Source of the DNA: Pseudomonas sp. GM48
GTDB lineage: Bacteria; Pseudomonadota; Gammaproteobacteria; Pseudomonadales; Pseudomonadaceae
Direction: 5' to 3'
NCBI RefSeq assembly: GCF_000282335.1
Contig: NZ_AKJM01000086.1
Span: 1-42,550 of the forward strand
DNA: 42,550 bases
The notes beneath the pieces were generated by a model, which was given only the letters and a program-made list of their open reading frames with translations, searched no databases and was not told the origin of the DNA. Positions 8,359-16,264 of this stretch are shown here, in pieces. The first letter of the stretch is position 1, and every line of letters begins with the position of its first letter. The position numbers were made by a program, and so were the translations under genes.

Positions 8359-9384
8359 TTACTTGGCTACGACTTTCTCGGACTTACCGTCATAACGCTT
8401 GCGCCATTCGGTCAGGATTTCGTCGCGGTTCTTCGAAGCCCAGGCGAAGTCGTTCTTGATCAGGCGCTGCTCGTAGTCGGCCGGCAGTTCGGTCTGTGGC
8501 TTGGCGATGCCAGGCTGGGCGAGCACGGCGAAGTTTTCTTTGTAGAGTTCCATCGCCTCAGGGCTGGCGGAGAAGTCAGCCAGTTTCTTTGCGGCTTCTT
8601 CGTGGGCAGTGCCCTTGATCACGGCAGTCGCTTCGATCTCCCAGCCCAGGCCTTCCTTCGGCAGGATAATGTCCAGCGGCGCGCCTTTACGCTTGAGTTG
8701 AACGGCCGGGTACTCGAAGGAAATACCGATCGGGAATTCGCCAGCAGCCGCCAGTTTGCAAGGCTTGGAACCGGAGTGAACGTACTGGCCGATGTTCTGG
8801 TGCAGGCCGTCCATGTACGCCCAGCCCTGCTTCTCGCCGAAGGTTTGCAGCCAGGCGCTGACGTCGAGGAAACCAGTGCCGGACGATGCCGGGTTCGGCA
8901 TCACGATCTTGCCTTTGTACTCAGGCTTGGTCAGGTCCTGCCAGCTCACTGGCTTGGTCAGGCCCTGTTTTTCGGCTTCGACAGTGTTGAAGCAAATGGT
9001 CGCGGCCCAGACGTCCATGCCGACCCAGGCTGGCGGGTTGGCGGCGTCGCGGTAGTTGCCGCCGATCTTGCCCAGGTCCTTTGGTGCGTAGCTTTGCAGC
9101 ATGCCTTGCTGATCGAGGATCGCCAGGCTGGAAGCGGCCAGGCCCCATACGGCGTCAGCCTGCGGGCGTTCTTTTTCGGCCAGCAGCTTGGCGGTGATGA
9201 TGCCGGTGGAATCACGCACCCATTTGATTTCGACGTCCGGGTTGGTCTTTTCAAACGCGGCCTTGTAGGCAGTCAGCTGTTCGGCTTCGAGAGCGGTGTA
9301 CACCGTCAACTCGGTTTTCGCCGCATAGGCGTTCAGGCTGAAAGCGGTGAGGACAGCAGCGGCCAGGGCCATAGGCTTGAACAT
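8359..9384 (-). CDS. phnS2: 2-Aminoethylphosphonate ABC transporter, periplasmic binding protein
   Basis: The 341-residue protein has a clear signal peptide (MFKPMALAAAVLTAFSLNA, then YAA) and an iron-type class II binding-protein fold beginning KTELTVYTALEAEQL. WVRDSTGIITAKLLAEK, AVWGLAASSLAILDQQGML, NPASSGTGFLDVSAWLQ and GISFEYPAVQLKRKGAP fit the putative AEP-binding family TIGR03261 better than iron-binding relatives, which usually carry a tyrosine pair for metal. It would capture AEP in the periplasm and deliver it to the permease encoded 54 bp upstream. It is third in the operon after the ATPase and permease and is followed by catabolic enzymes, which supports the substrate. Related Pseudomonas transporters have also been named Aep proteins. 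AEP specificity is inferred from family and context. Confidence 0.85.
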   Translation of the reverse strand: MFKPMALAAAVLTAFSLNAYAAKTELTVYTALEAEQLTAYKAAFEKTNPDVEIKWVRDSTGIITAKLLAEKERPQADAVWGLAASSLAILDQQGMLQSYAPKDLGKIGGNYRDAANPPAWVGMDVWAATICFNTVEAEKQGLTKPVSWQDLTKPEYKGKIVMPNPASSGTGFLDVSAWLQTFGEKQGWAYMDGLHQNIGQYVHSGSKPCKLAAAGEFPIGISFEYPAVQLKRKGAPLDIILPKEGLGWEIEATAVIKGTAHEEAAKKLADFSASPEAMELYKENFAVLAQPGIAKPQTELPADYEQRLIKNDFAWASKNRDEILTEWRKRYDGKSEKVVAK

Positions 9385-9438
9385 GATCTTTTCCTGTATT
9401 TGAGTTGAGTGGGTGCTTTCGGTTTGAGGAGAAGGGAT

Positions 9439-11163
9439 TCAGTGACCGGGCGCGGTCTGCCGCCAGGCCTGGGAGCGGCGCAGCAAGCCGCGCGAAGCCC
9501 AGGCCAGCAGCAGGGACACGCCCGCCGAGGTGAACAGAATCAGGGTCGACATCGCTGCCGCGCCGCCGACGTTGCCGGCGTCGTCCATGTTCAGCACCGC
9601 CACCGCTGCGAGGATGGTGTCGGGGCTGTAGAGGAAGATCGCCGCCGAGACGGTGGTCATGGCCGAGACGAACAGGTAGCGCACGATGTCCAGCAACGCC
9701 GGCAGGCAAATCGGCACGGTGACGCGCAGGTAGTGGCGGTACAACGGCGCCTTGAGCGACAACGCGGCCGCTTCGAACTCGGCATCGAGTTGACGCAGCG
9801 CGGTGGTGGCGGTCATTTGCGCGGTGGTCAAATAGTGAGCGATGGTGCAGACGATCAGCAGCGTCATGGTGCCGTAGAGCACGTGCAGCGGGTTGCCGGT
9901 GAGGTTGAAGAAGAAGACGTAACCCAACCCCAGTACCAGGCCCGGCACCGCCATCGGTACGAAGCTGAGCATGCGCAAGGTCAGGTTCAGGCCGCGCTGT
10001 CCCTTGGTTTTCTCCATCAGGTAGGCACCGGTGAAGATCAGCAGGCTGCCGATCAACGCCGTGCCCAAAGCCATCTTCAGGCTGTTGCCGTAGGCCAGCC
10101 AGCCACCGCCGGCGGTTTCGTTGAACTGGTAATGGTTGAGCGACAGCGACAGGTTGTACGGCCAGAACTTCACCAGGGACGAGAACACCGCCATGCCGAA
10201 CACCAGCAACAACGCGGCGCTGATCAACAGGACGATGGCCAGGTAGCAACCGTCGCGCAGTTTCGATGGCGCAGGCTTGAACACTTGGGCACGACCGCTC
10301 ATAGAGTCGCCGTGACGCCGACGCAACCAGGCATCGACGCCAAAGCTGAACAGCGCCGGCAGCAACAACACCATGCCGATCAACGCGCCACGACCGAATT
10401 GCTGCTGGCCCACCACAGCCTTGTAGGCCTCCAGCGCCAGCACTTGATAGTCGCCACCGACCACCACCGGCACACCGAAATCAGTGATGGTCAGGGTGAA
10501 CACCAGGCAGAACGCGGCGAACACGGCCTGACGGGTCGCCGGCCAGGTAATGCTGCGGAAGGCTTTGGCAGGACTGGCGCCCATGCTGGAGGCCGCGTCG
10601 AACAGTCGCGCATCGGCCAGGGACAGGGCCGACAGCAGAATCATCAAGGCGTGCGGGAAGGTGTAGATGACTTCGCCGAGCACAATGCCCCAGAAGCCGT
10701 AGATGTTGTCCGAGAACAAACCCCGCAACATGCCCTGGTTGCCGAACAGGTAAACCAGCGCAATGCCCGGCAGCATCGATGGCGCCATCAAAGGCAGCAG
10801 CGAGATGCCACGCCAGATGCCTTTTGCCGGAATCAGGGTGCGTTGCAGGGCGTAGGCAAACAGATAGGCCAGCGGTACGACAATGGCCGCGACACTGAGG
10901 GAAACCTTCAGGCTGTTACCGAGCAACCAGTGGAAGTTTTCGCTGGTCACCAGTTCCTTGGCGGCGACCCAGCCACCGCCCTGCCCGGTTTCCGCACTGA
11001 AACCACGCCAGAAGATCGCCAGCAACGGCATCAAAACGGCAACGCCCAACAATACCAACAGAAGGACTTTGCCGCCGACCACGAACAACCGGTCACCGAT
11101 CTCGGCGCGGCTGGTCTGCCGAACCTGCTTTTGCGGCAGCGGCAGCGCGATGTTCGCGCTCAT
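9439..11163 (-). CDS. phnU2: AEP ABC transporter, fused double permease
   Basis: The 574-residue inner-membrane protein contains two MetI-like permease domains fused in tandem, the layout of FbpB-type transporters. The first half runs to about residue 285 and the second begins near 300, with about 12 hydrophobic segments in all. EAA-type coupling motifs are visible in each half: DAASSMGASPAKAFRSITWP, and EFEAAALSLKAPLYRHYLRV in the second half. Because both transmembrane domains are in one chain, no second permease gene is needed. The start codon overlaps the ATPase stop codon in TGATG, so ATPase and permease are coupled. It forms the channel for AEP uptake with the neighbouring ATPase and binding protein. 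Confidence 0.88.
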   Translation of the reverse strand: MSANIALPLPQKQVRQTSRAEIGDRLFVVGGKVLLLVLLGVAVLMPLLAIFWRGFSAETGQGGGWVAAKELVTSENFHWLLGNSLKVSLSVAAIVVPLAYLFAYALQRTLIPAKGIWRGISLLPLMAPSMLPGIALVYLFGNQGMLRGLFSDNIYGFWGIVLGEVIYTFPHALMILLSALSLADARLFDAASSMGASPAKAFRSITWPATRQAVFAAFCLVFTLTITDFGVPVVVGGDYQVLALEAYKAVVGQQQFGRGALIGMVLLLPALFSFGVDAWLRRRHGDSMSGRAQVFKPAPSKLRDGCYLAIVLLISAALLLVFGMAVFSSLVKFWPYNLSLSLNHYQFNETAGGGWLAYGNSLKMALGTALIGSLLIFTGAYLMEKTKGQRGLNLTLRMLSFVPMAVPGLVLGLGYVFFFNLTGNPLHVLYGTMTLLIVCTIAHYLTTAQMTATTALRQLDAEFEAAALSLKAPLYRHYLRVTVPICLPALLDIVRYLFVSAMTTVSAAIFLYSPDTILAAVAVLNMDDAGNVGGAAAMSTLILFTSAGVSLLLAWASRGLLRRSQAWRQTAPGH

Positions 11164-12239
11164 CAGGCAAACACCTGCAAGCTGCGCGGCGGCAAGGCGA
11201 CCATGATCTGCCGGGCGCCCAGGCGCGGCATGGCTTCCGGTGCCAGCTCCGCCAACAGCGCATGGCCCGGTAATTGATCGAGCTCGAAACTCATGCGGCA
11301 GCGGTTGCCGAGGAAGGTGATTTCACGAACCTTGGCCGGGAACAGGTTTTCCTCGTGCACCAGCGGGTTGACGCTGATCGCTTCCGGACGGCAGAACAAA
11401 CGGCCGGACGAGGTTTTAGCGCTGCCATTGGCCAGGCGCATGTTCATCCCGCCGACCTGGGCGTGGCTGTCGCTGCCGCTATGGAACGGCAACCAGTTGC
11501 CCTGGCCGACGAACTCCGCCACGAATGGTGTGGCCGGGCGGTTGTAGATTTCCTGCGGCGTGGCGTACTGCTCGACCTTGCCGTTGTTCATCACGGCGAT
11601 GCGGTCGGCCATCAGCATGGCCTCGTCCTGGTTGTGGGTGACCATCAGGGTGGTGATGCCGAGGTTGCGTTGCAGTTGGCGCAGTTCGGTGCACAGATGC
11701 TCGCGCACCCGGGCATCGAGGGCCGACATCGGTTCGTCCAGCAGCAACAACGAAGGTGCGGGCGCCAGGGCGCGGGCCAGTGCCACACGTTGCTGCTGAC
11801 CGCCGGACAACTGGCCCGGGTATTTTTTCTCACTGCCGGTCAGACCAACCAGTTCCAGCATCTGACCGACCCGACGGCGCACTTCGTCGCGACCGCTGCC
11901 GGCGAGGCCGTAGGCGATGTTCGCTTCGACGGTGAGATTGGGGAACAACGCGTAGGACTGGAACAGGATGCCGTAATCCCGTGCCTGGGGCGCCAGGTGG
12001 GAAACGTCGCGATCGCCCAGGTACAACTCGCCGCTGTCCTGCTTTTCCAGACCGGCGATGCAGCGCAGCAAGGTGGTCTTGCCACAGCCCGACGGGCCGA
12101 GCAGACACACCAGCTCACCGGCCGCCACGTCGAGGGAAACGTTATCCAGCGCCGTGAAGGCGCCAAAACGTTTCTGTACGCCGCGCACTTTCATCGGTGC
12201 GCCGGGGTTGGTCAGGGCAGTTGCGATCGAGTTGTTCAT
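11163..12239 (-). CDS. phnT2: AEP ABC transporter, ATP-binding subunit
   Basis: The 358-residue ATPase has Walker A GPSGCGKTTLL (about residues 49-59), Q-loop FQSYALFPNLTVEANI, signature LSGGQQQR, Walker B LLLLDEPMSALD and H-loop VTHNQDEA. The C-terminal 110 residues form a TOBE-type regulatory domain (FCRPEAISVNP, RCRMSFELDQLPGHALLAEL), as in spermidine/iron/phosphonate importers. It powers AEP uptake and is the first gene of the five-gene operon. The only plausible Shine-Dalgarno, GAGG, sits within one arm of an inverted repeat just upstream (12241-12292), so initiation may be regulated. The substrate is assigned from the operon, which holds two phosphonate-specific enzymes. Confidence 0.87.
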   Translation of the reverse strand: MNNSIATALTNPGAPMKVRGVQKRFGAFTALDNVSLDVAAGELVCLLGPSGCGKTTLLRCIAGLEKQDSGELYLGDRDVSHLAPQARDYGILFQSYALFPNLTVEANIAYGLAGSGRDEVRRRVGQMLELVGLTGSEKKYPGQLSGGQQQRVALARALAPAPSLLLLDEPMSALDARVREHLCTELRQLQRNLGITTLMVTHNQDEAMLMADRIAVMNNGKVEQYATPQEIYNRPATPFVAEFVGQGNWLPFHSGSDSHAQVGGMNMRLANGSAKTSSGRLFCRPEAISVNPLVHEENLFPAKVREITFLGNRCRMSFELDQLPGHALLAELAPEAMPRLGARQIMVALPPRSLQVFA

Positions 12240-12240
12240 G

Positions 12241-12292
12241 GACGGACCTCATCTAGCAGATGGGGCCATCCTAGGGTTGTAATGAGTCCGTC
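12241..12292 (-). promoter_or_regulatory. Inverted repeat covering the ribosome-binding site of the AEP operon
   Basis: Arms at 12241-12252 (GACGGACCTCAT) and 12282-12292 (ATGAGTCCGTC) pair with a single bulged base. Inside lies a second helix: CTAG plus GATGG at 12253-12263 against CCATC plus CTAG at 12266-12274. On the minus strand the GAGG Shine-Dalgarno is in the inner arm, 3-11 nt before the ATG. It may work as an RNA switch or as a DNA operator for the LysR regulator. A smaller dyad (GGCAGT at 12297-12302, ACTGCC at 12312-12317) lies beside it. Confidence 0.55.
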
Positions 12293-12373
12293 ATGTGGCA
12301 GTAAGGCAAAAACTGCCGATAGTGGTATTCAGGATTTTTGGTTAAGCCTTCAGGCTCTGTGTTGTTTGATCTG

Positions 12374-12443
12374 GCGCCTTCGCGAGCAAGCCCGCTCCCA
12401 CAGTTGATCGCGGTTCCCTGTGGGAGCGGGCTTGCTCGCGAAG
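12374..12443. repeat. REP doublet between the LysR gene and the AEP operon
   Basis: Opposed GGAGCGGGCTTGCTCGCG units separated by about 20 nt. The pair follows the LysR stop codon and precedes the operon promoter region, and may help terminate transcripts coming from the regulator. Confidence 0.9.
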
Positions 12444-12467
12444 AGGTCATCACTGGCACCACAAAAA

Positions 12468-13331
12468 TCAGGCCGGGGCCATTTCCTGCGCCAACCCCAG
12501 AAACGCCGCCGGCAGCCGCGCACCTTTGCGTTCCTTGAGGCAGTACAGGTACTCGGGAATCTGCGGCGCATTCTCGATGGTCAGCACCCGCAGTTGCGGA
12601 TCATGGGGCACTTCCTGGCGGGCAATGATGCTGATACCGATGTTACGCAGCACCGCCTCGCGGATCGATTCGCGACTGCCGATCTCCAGCAGCGGGCCGA
12701 AACACACGCCGGCACTGGCCAGCAACTCTTCGGTCAGGCGACGTGTAGTCGAGCCCGGCTCGCGCATCAGCAAGGTATGTCCGGCCAAGGCGCCGAGCGG
12801 CACATGATCGTGAACCGCCAGCGGGTGATTGCGATGCACCGCCAGCACCAGTGGATCGCTGCCGAGTACCCGGCGAATCAGCCGTGCGTCATCGAGCAAT
12901 TGCGACGACGCCGCGACATCGACCCGATAATCTTCCAGCGCTTCAAGCACCTGTTGCGAGTTGCCGATCTCGACCGACACTTCCACTTGCGGCAGGCGTT
13001 CGCGGAAGGTCTTCACCAGGTCGAGGATGTAATACGGCGCCGTGGCGGCAATGCGCAATGTGCCCTGGACCTGGCCGCAGTTGCGCAGGAAAAACTCGAT
13101 GTCGGCTTCCTGCTGCATCAGCGTTTTGACCATTGGCAGTAGCCGCGCGCCCTCCTCGCTGACGCTGAGACGCCGGCCGCCACGGTAGAACAGTTCGACT
13201 GCATACTGGCTTTCGAGGTTGCGGATCTGTGTCGTCACCGTCGGCTGGCTCAGGCCGAGCTTTTTTGCAGCCTGGGTAATGCTGCCCAGGCGGGCCACCA
13301 TGTAAAACGCCTTCAGCTCGGCACTCAGCAC
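12468..13331 (-). CDS. LysR-family regulator linked to AEP catabolism
   Basis: The 287-residue protein has the LysR winged helix-turn-helix at residues 1-60 (LKAFYMVARLGSITQAAKKL, then LSQPTVTTQIRNLE) and a two-lobed effector domain from about residue 90 (GTLRIAATAPYYILDLVKTF). It fits the phosphonate-utilisation LysR clade (TIGR03339), and the adjacent AEP operon on the same strand supports that. It starts with GTG preceded by GAGGG at good spacing. It begins only 16 bp after the stop codon of the metal ATPase gene on the same strand, so metal-induced transcripts may run into it. It likely binds the dyads upstream of the ATPase gene; the co-inducer could be AEP or a derivative. Effector and targets are inferred. 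Confidence 0.8.
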   Translation of the reverse strand: MLSAELKAFYMVARLGSITQAAKKLGLSQPTVTTQIRNLESQYAVELFYRGGRRLSVSEEGARLLPMVKTLMQQEADIEFFLRNCGQVQGTLRIAATAPYYILDLVKTFRERLPQVEVSVEIGNSQQVLEALEDYRVDVAASSQLLDDARLIRRVLGSDPLVLAVHRNHPLAVHDHVPLGALAGHTLLMREPGSTTRRLTEELLASAGVCFGPLLEIGSRESIREAVLRNIGISIIARQEVPHDPQLRVLTIENAPQIPEYLYCLKERKGARLPAAFLGLAQEMAPA

Positions 13332-13347
13332 AACCGTCCCTCATCCT

Positions 13348-15609
13348 TTATTTGCGCAGCAGGCGCAAACCGTTGAACACCACCAACAAGCTCACGCCCA
13401 TGTCGGCGAACACTGCCATCCACATGGTAGCGAGCCCGGCGAAGGTTACCCCAAGAAAGATCGCCTTGATGACCAAAGCCAGGGCAATGTTTTGTTTGAG
13501 GATGCTCGACGTCTGCCGCGACAGGCGAATGAATGCCGGGATTTTGCGTAGGTCGTCGTCCATCAGGGCGACATCGGCAGTTTCGATAGCGGTATCGGTG
13601 CCCGCGGCGGCCATCGCAAAACCGATCTCGGAACGCGCCAGCGCAGGCGCGTCGTTGATGCCGTCCCCGACCATGCCAACCCGATGCCCTTGGCCATAAA
13701 GAGCCTCGATAGCCTGCAGTTTGTCACCTGGCAACAGGTCGCCCTTGGCCTCGTCGATGCCGACTTGCGCAGCAATGGCTTGTGCGGTGTGGACGTTATC
13801 ACCAGTGAGCATCAGGGTTTTGATGCCCAGGTCATGCAGTTGCCGGATGGCTTCGCGGCTGGACGCTTTTACCGTATCGGCGACGGCGAACAGCGCCAAT
13901 GGGCCGGACGAATCAAGCAGCAGCACCACCGACTTGCCCTGCTTTTCCAGGGCAAACAGTTTTTCTTCCAGCGCCGGCGAGCACAGGCCCAGATCCTCCA
14001 CCAGACGATGGTTGCCCAAATGGTAGAGCTGGCCGTTGATCTCGCCGCGCACACCGCGCCCGCCCAGCGCTGCGAAGTTATCCACAATCAGCGTCGTGGT
14101 TTGTTTATCCACAGCCGCTCTGGCGATGGCCATGGAAACCGGGTGATCCGAGCGCCCGGCCAGCGCAGCGGCAATTGCCGGGGCCGTAGCGTCAGCGGTC
14201 GGGTCGAGGGACAGGTAATCGGTCTGCACCGGTTTGCCGTGGGTGATCGTCCCGGTTTTATCGAGAGCCAGGTAATCCAGCTTGTACCCGCCTTCCAGGT
14301 ACACGCCGCCCTTGACCAGAATGCCCTTGCGCGCCGCCGCCGCGAGGCCGCTGACGATGGTCACCGGCGTGGAAATTACCAGCGCACACGGACAGGCAAC
14401 CACCAGCAGCACCAGCGCGCGGTAGATCCAGTCAAACCACACAGCGCCCATGAGCAGCGGCGGGATGATCGCCACCGCCAGGGCCAGGACGAACACCACC
14501 GGGGTGTAGATTTTCGAGAATTGATCGACGAAACGCTGGGTCGGCGCCCGCGCCCCTTGGGCCTGCTCGACGGCGTGGATGATGCGGGCCAGGGTTGAGT
14601 TATCCGCGGCGGCGGTCACCGCGTACTCCAGGGAACCGGCCTGATTGATGGTGCCGGCGAACACTTTATCGCCGACGGTTTTTTCCACCGGCAGACTTTC
14701 ACCGGTAATCGGCGCCTGATCGATAGTCGACCGGCCGGACAGCACTTCACCATCCAGGCCGATGCGCTCACCGGGACGAACCCGCACCCGCGCGCCGAGC
14801 CCAATGGTTTTGACATCCAGTTCCAGCCAGCTGCCATCAGCCTGCAACACCGTTGCCGTGTCCGGAGTCATCTGCATCAGACCGCCGATGGCATTGCGCG
14901 CGCGGTCGAGGGATCTGGCCTCGATCAACTCGGCCACGGTGAACAGGAACATCACCATCGCCGCTTCCGGCCACTGGCCAATCAGCACCGCACCGGTCAC
15001 CGCGATGCTCATCAGCGCGTTGATGTTCAGGTTGCGGTTTTTAAGGGCGATCCAGCCTTTTTTGTAGGTACCGAGGCCACCGCTGAGGATCGAAACCAGT
15101 GCGATAACCGCCACCACCCAGTTCGGTGCGGAAGCGGTGAAGTGGATAACTTCCGCCAGCAATGCACCCACACCGGACAGTGCCAGGGGCCACCACGGCT
15201 TTTTCCGGGGCACCGGCGTCGGGGTTTCCGCACCCTGCTCCATTGGCTCGGCCTGCATGCCCAGGGATTTGATGGCCTCGACGATCGGCTCGATACCGGG
15301 CAAATCATGGGTCACGCCGAGCACCCGGTTAATCAGATTGAACTCAAGCTGCTGTACCCCGGTCAGTTTACTTAGCTTGTTCTGGATCAGTGTCTGTTCG
15401 GTTGGACAGTCCATCGCCTCAATGCGAAAACTGCTCAGCCGGGCCCCGGGCGTTGGCGACTCGCTCAGTTTTATCACCGCGGGTGCGGTCGCCCTGGAAG
15501 AACAGCAGGCGTCGTCGTGACCGCCATGGCCATGCTTTTGCACGGGCTTGAGCTTGTGGCTGTGTTCATGTTCAGCCCCGGGTTTGTGGGAGTGCAGGGA
15601 ATCGCTCAT
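13348..15609 (-). CDS. cadA: Heavy-metal exporting P-type ATPase (Cd/Zn/Pb type)
   Basis: The 753-residue P1B-type ATPase carries an N-terminal His-rich segment (HSHKPGAEHEHSHK, then KHGHGGHDDACC) and one metal-binding HMA domain with MDCPTEQ, where the usual CxxC is reduced to a single cysteine. Core motifs follow: TGES in the actuator, CPC at about residues 406-408 in the membrane (Cd/Zn/Pb type), phosphorylated D450 in DKTGT, SDHPVSMAI and GDGINDAPAL. It pumps divalent soft metals such as Cd(II), Zn(II) or Pb(II) out of the cytoplasm. It is divergent from a CadR-type regulator, with a MerR-style promoter between them. Metal choice is inferred from motifs and regulator; ZntA is an alternative name. 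Confidence 0.9.
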   Translation of the reverse strand: MSDSLHSHKPGAEHEHSHKLKPVQKHGHGGHDDACCSSRATAPAVIKLSESPTPGARLSSFRIEAMDCPTEQTLIQNKLSKLTGVQQLEFNLINRVLGVTHDLPGIEPIVEAIKSLGMQAEPMEQGAETPTPVPRKKPWWPLALSGVGALLAEVIHFTASAPNWVVAVIALVSILSGGLGTYKKGWIALKNRNLNINALMSIAVTGAVLIGQWPEAAMVMFLFTVAELIEARSLDRARNAIGGLMQMTPDTATVLQADGSWLELDVKTIGLGARVRVRPGERIGLDGEVLSGRSTIDQAPITGESLPVEKTVGDKVFAGTINQAGSLEYAVTAAADNSTLARIIHAVEQAQGARAPTQRFVDQFSKIYTPVVFVLALAVAIIPPLLMGAVWFDWIYRALVLLVVACPCALVISTPVTIVSGLAAAARKGILVKGGVYLEGGYKLDYLALDKTGTITHGKPVQTDYLSLDPTADATAPAIAAALAGRSDHPVSMAIARAAVDKQTTTLIVDNFAALGGRGVRGEINGQLYHLGNHRLVEDLGLCSPALEEKLFALEKQGKSVVLLLDSSGPLALFAVADTVKASSREAIRQLHDLGIKTLMLTGDNVHTAQAIAAQVGIDEAKGDLLPGDKLQAIEALYGQGHRVGMVGDGINDAPALARSEIGFAMAAAGTDTAIETADVALMDDDLRKIPAFIRLSRQTSSILKQNIALALVIKAIFLGVTFAGLATMWMAVFADMGVSLLVVFNGLRLLRK

Positions 15610-15638
15610 TGGTTGCGTCCATAAGAGTGCCTGTTGCC

Positions 15639-15670
15639 TAGTTAAGACCCTGTAGCCACTATAGGGTCAA
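15639..15670 (-). promoter_or_regulatory. MerR-type promoter and CadR operator for cadA
   Basis: Read on the minus strand, a -35 TTGACC (15665-15670) and a -10 TAACTA (15639-15644) are separated by 20 bp, longer than the usual 17 and typical of MerR-family promoters. Within the spacer lies a dyad at 15646-15668: GACCCTGTAG, three bases, CTATAGGGTC, with 9 of 10 positions symmetric. This is the layout of known CadR/ZntR operators. Confidence 0.8.
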
Positions 15671-15702
15671 GCACCGATTCTGGAGTTTTGGAGATTGTCG
15701 TC

Positions 15703-16152
15703 ATGAAGATTGGAGAGTTGGCGAAACTTACGGACTGCGCCGTGGAGACCATCCGCTACTACGAGCGCGAGAACCTGCTGCCGGAACCGGCCCGCAGCGA
15801 CGGCAACTATCGCGTCTATACCCAGGCCCACGCCGAGCGCCTGACCTTCATCCGCAACTGTCGCACCCTCGACATGACGCTCGAAGAAATCCGTAGCCTG
15901 CTGGCGTTTCGCGACAGCCCGCAGGACCAGTGCGAAAGCGTCAACGCGCTGATCGACGAGCACATTCACCACGTCAAGGCGCGGATCGATGGCTTGCTGG
16001 CCTTGCAGACGCAACTGCTCGACCTGCGCCAACGTTGCAGCGAAGGGCCGGATATTGATCAATGCGGGATTTTGCAGCGGCTGGAAGTGAGCGGCGGGGT
16101 TGTGGCAACGGAGGTTGAGCATTCCCATGTTGGCCGTAGCCACGGCCACTGA
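15703..16152 (+). CDS. cadR: Cd(II)/Pb(II)-responsive MerR-family regulator
   Basis: The 149-residue regulator has the MerR helix-turn-helix (MKIGELAKLTDCAVETIRYY, residues 1-20, then ERENLLPEPARSDGNYR), a dimerisation helix, and the metal-binding residues of CadR: C77, C112 and C121, with E62 in the second-site region. The C-terminus is His-containing (EVEHSHVGRSHGH), as in P. putida CadR. With metal bound it unwinds the cadA promoter and activates it. The start at 15703 follows a GGAG and gives the canonical KIGELA N-terminus; a start 15 bp upstream adds MEIVV. It is divergent from cadA across 93 bp that contain the operator, so it probably also represses itself. Confidence 0.9.
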   Translation: MKIGELAKLTDCAVETIRYYERENLLPEPARSDGNYRVYTQAHAERLTFIRNCRTLDMTLEEIRSLLAFRDSPQDQCESVNALIDEHIHHVKARIDGLLALQTQLLDLRQRCSEGPDIDQCGILQRLEVSGGVVATEVEHSHVGRSHGH

Positions 16153-16168
16153 GAACAGTGCAAAGCCT

Positions 16169-16260
16169 TGTGGAGCGGGCTTGCCCGCGAAAGCGCCGGA
16201 CCAGCCAACATAGATGCTGGATGTTCCGGCCTCTTCGCCCGGCAAGCTGCTCGCGCTAGC
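16169..16260. repeat. REP unit with degraded partner
   Basis: GGAGCGGGCTTGCCCGCGAAAGCG at about 16172-16195 is a variant unit. Its expected opposed partner is represented only by TTCGCCCGGCAAGCTGCTCGCGC at about 16235-16257 (read in two parts, with several mismatches). The pair lies between the convergent cadR and CYTH-CHAD genes. Confidence 0.6.
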
Positions 16261-16264
16261 GGTA

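Noticed and set aside
9409..11277. 622-codon open frame on the plus strand opposite the AEP permease
   Set aside because: It is rich in Gln, Arg and His with no domain pattern, a typical shadow of GC-rich coding DNA; the minus strand gives a clear double permease.
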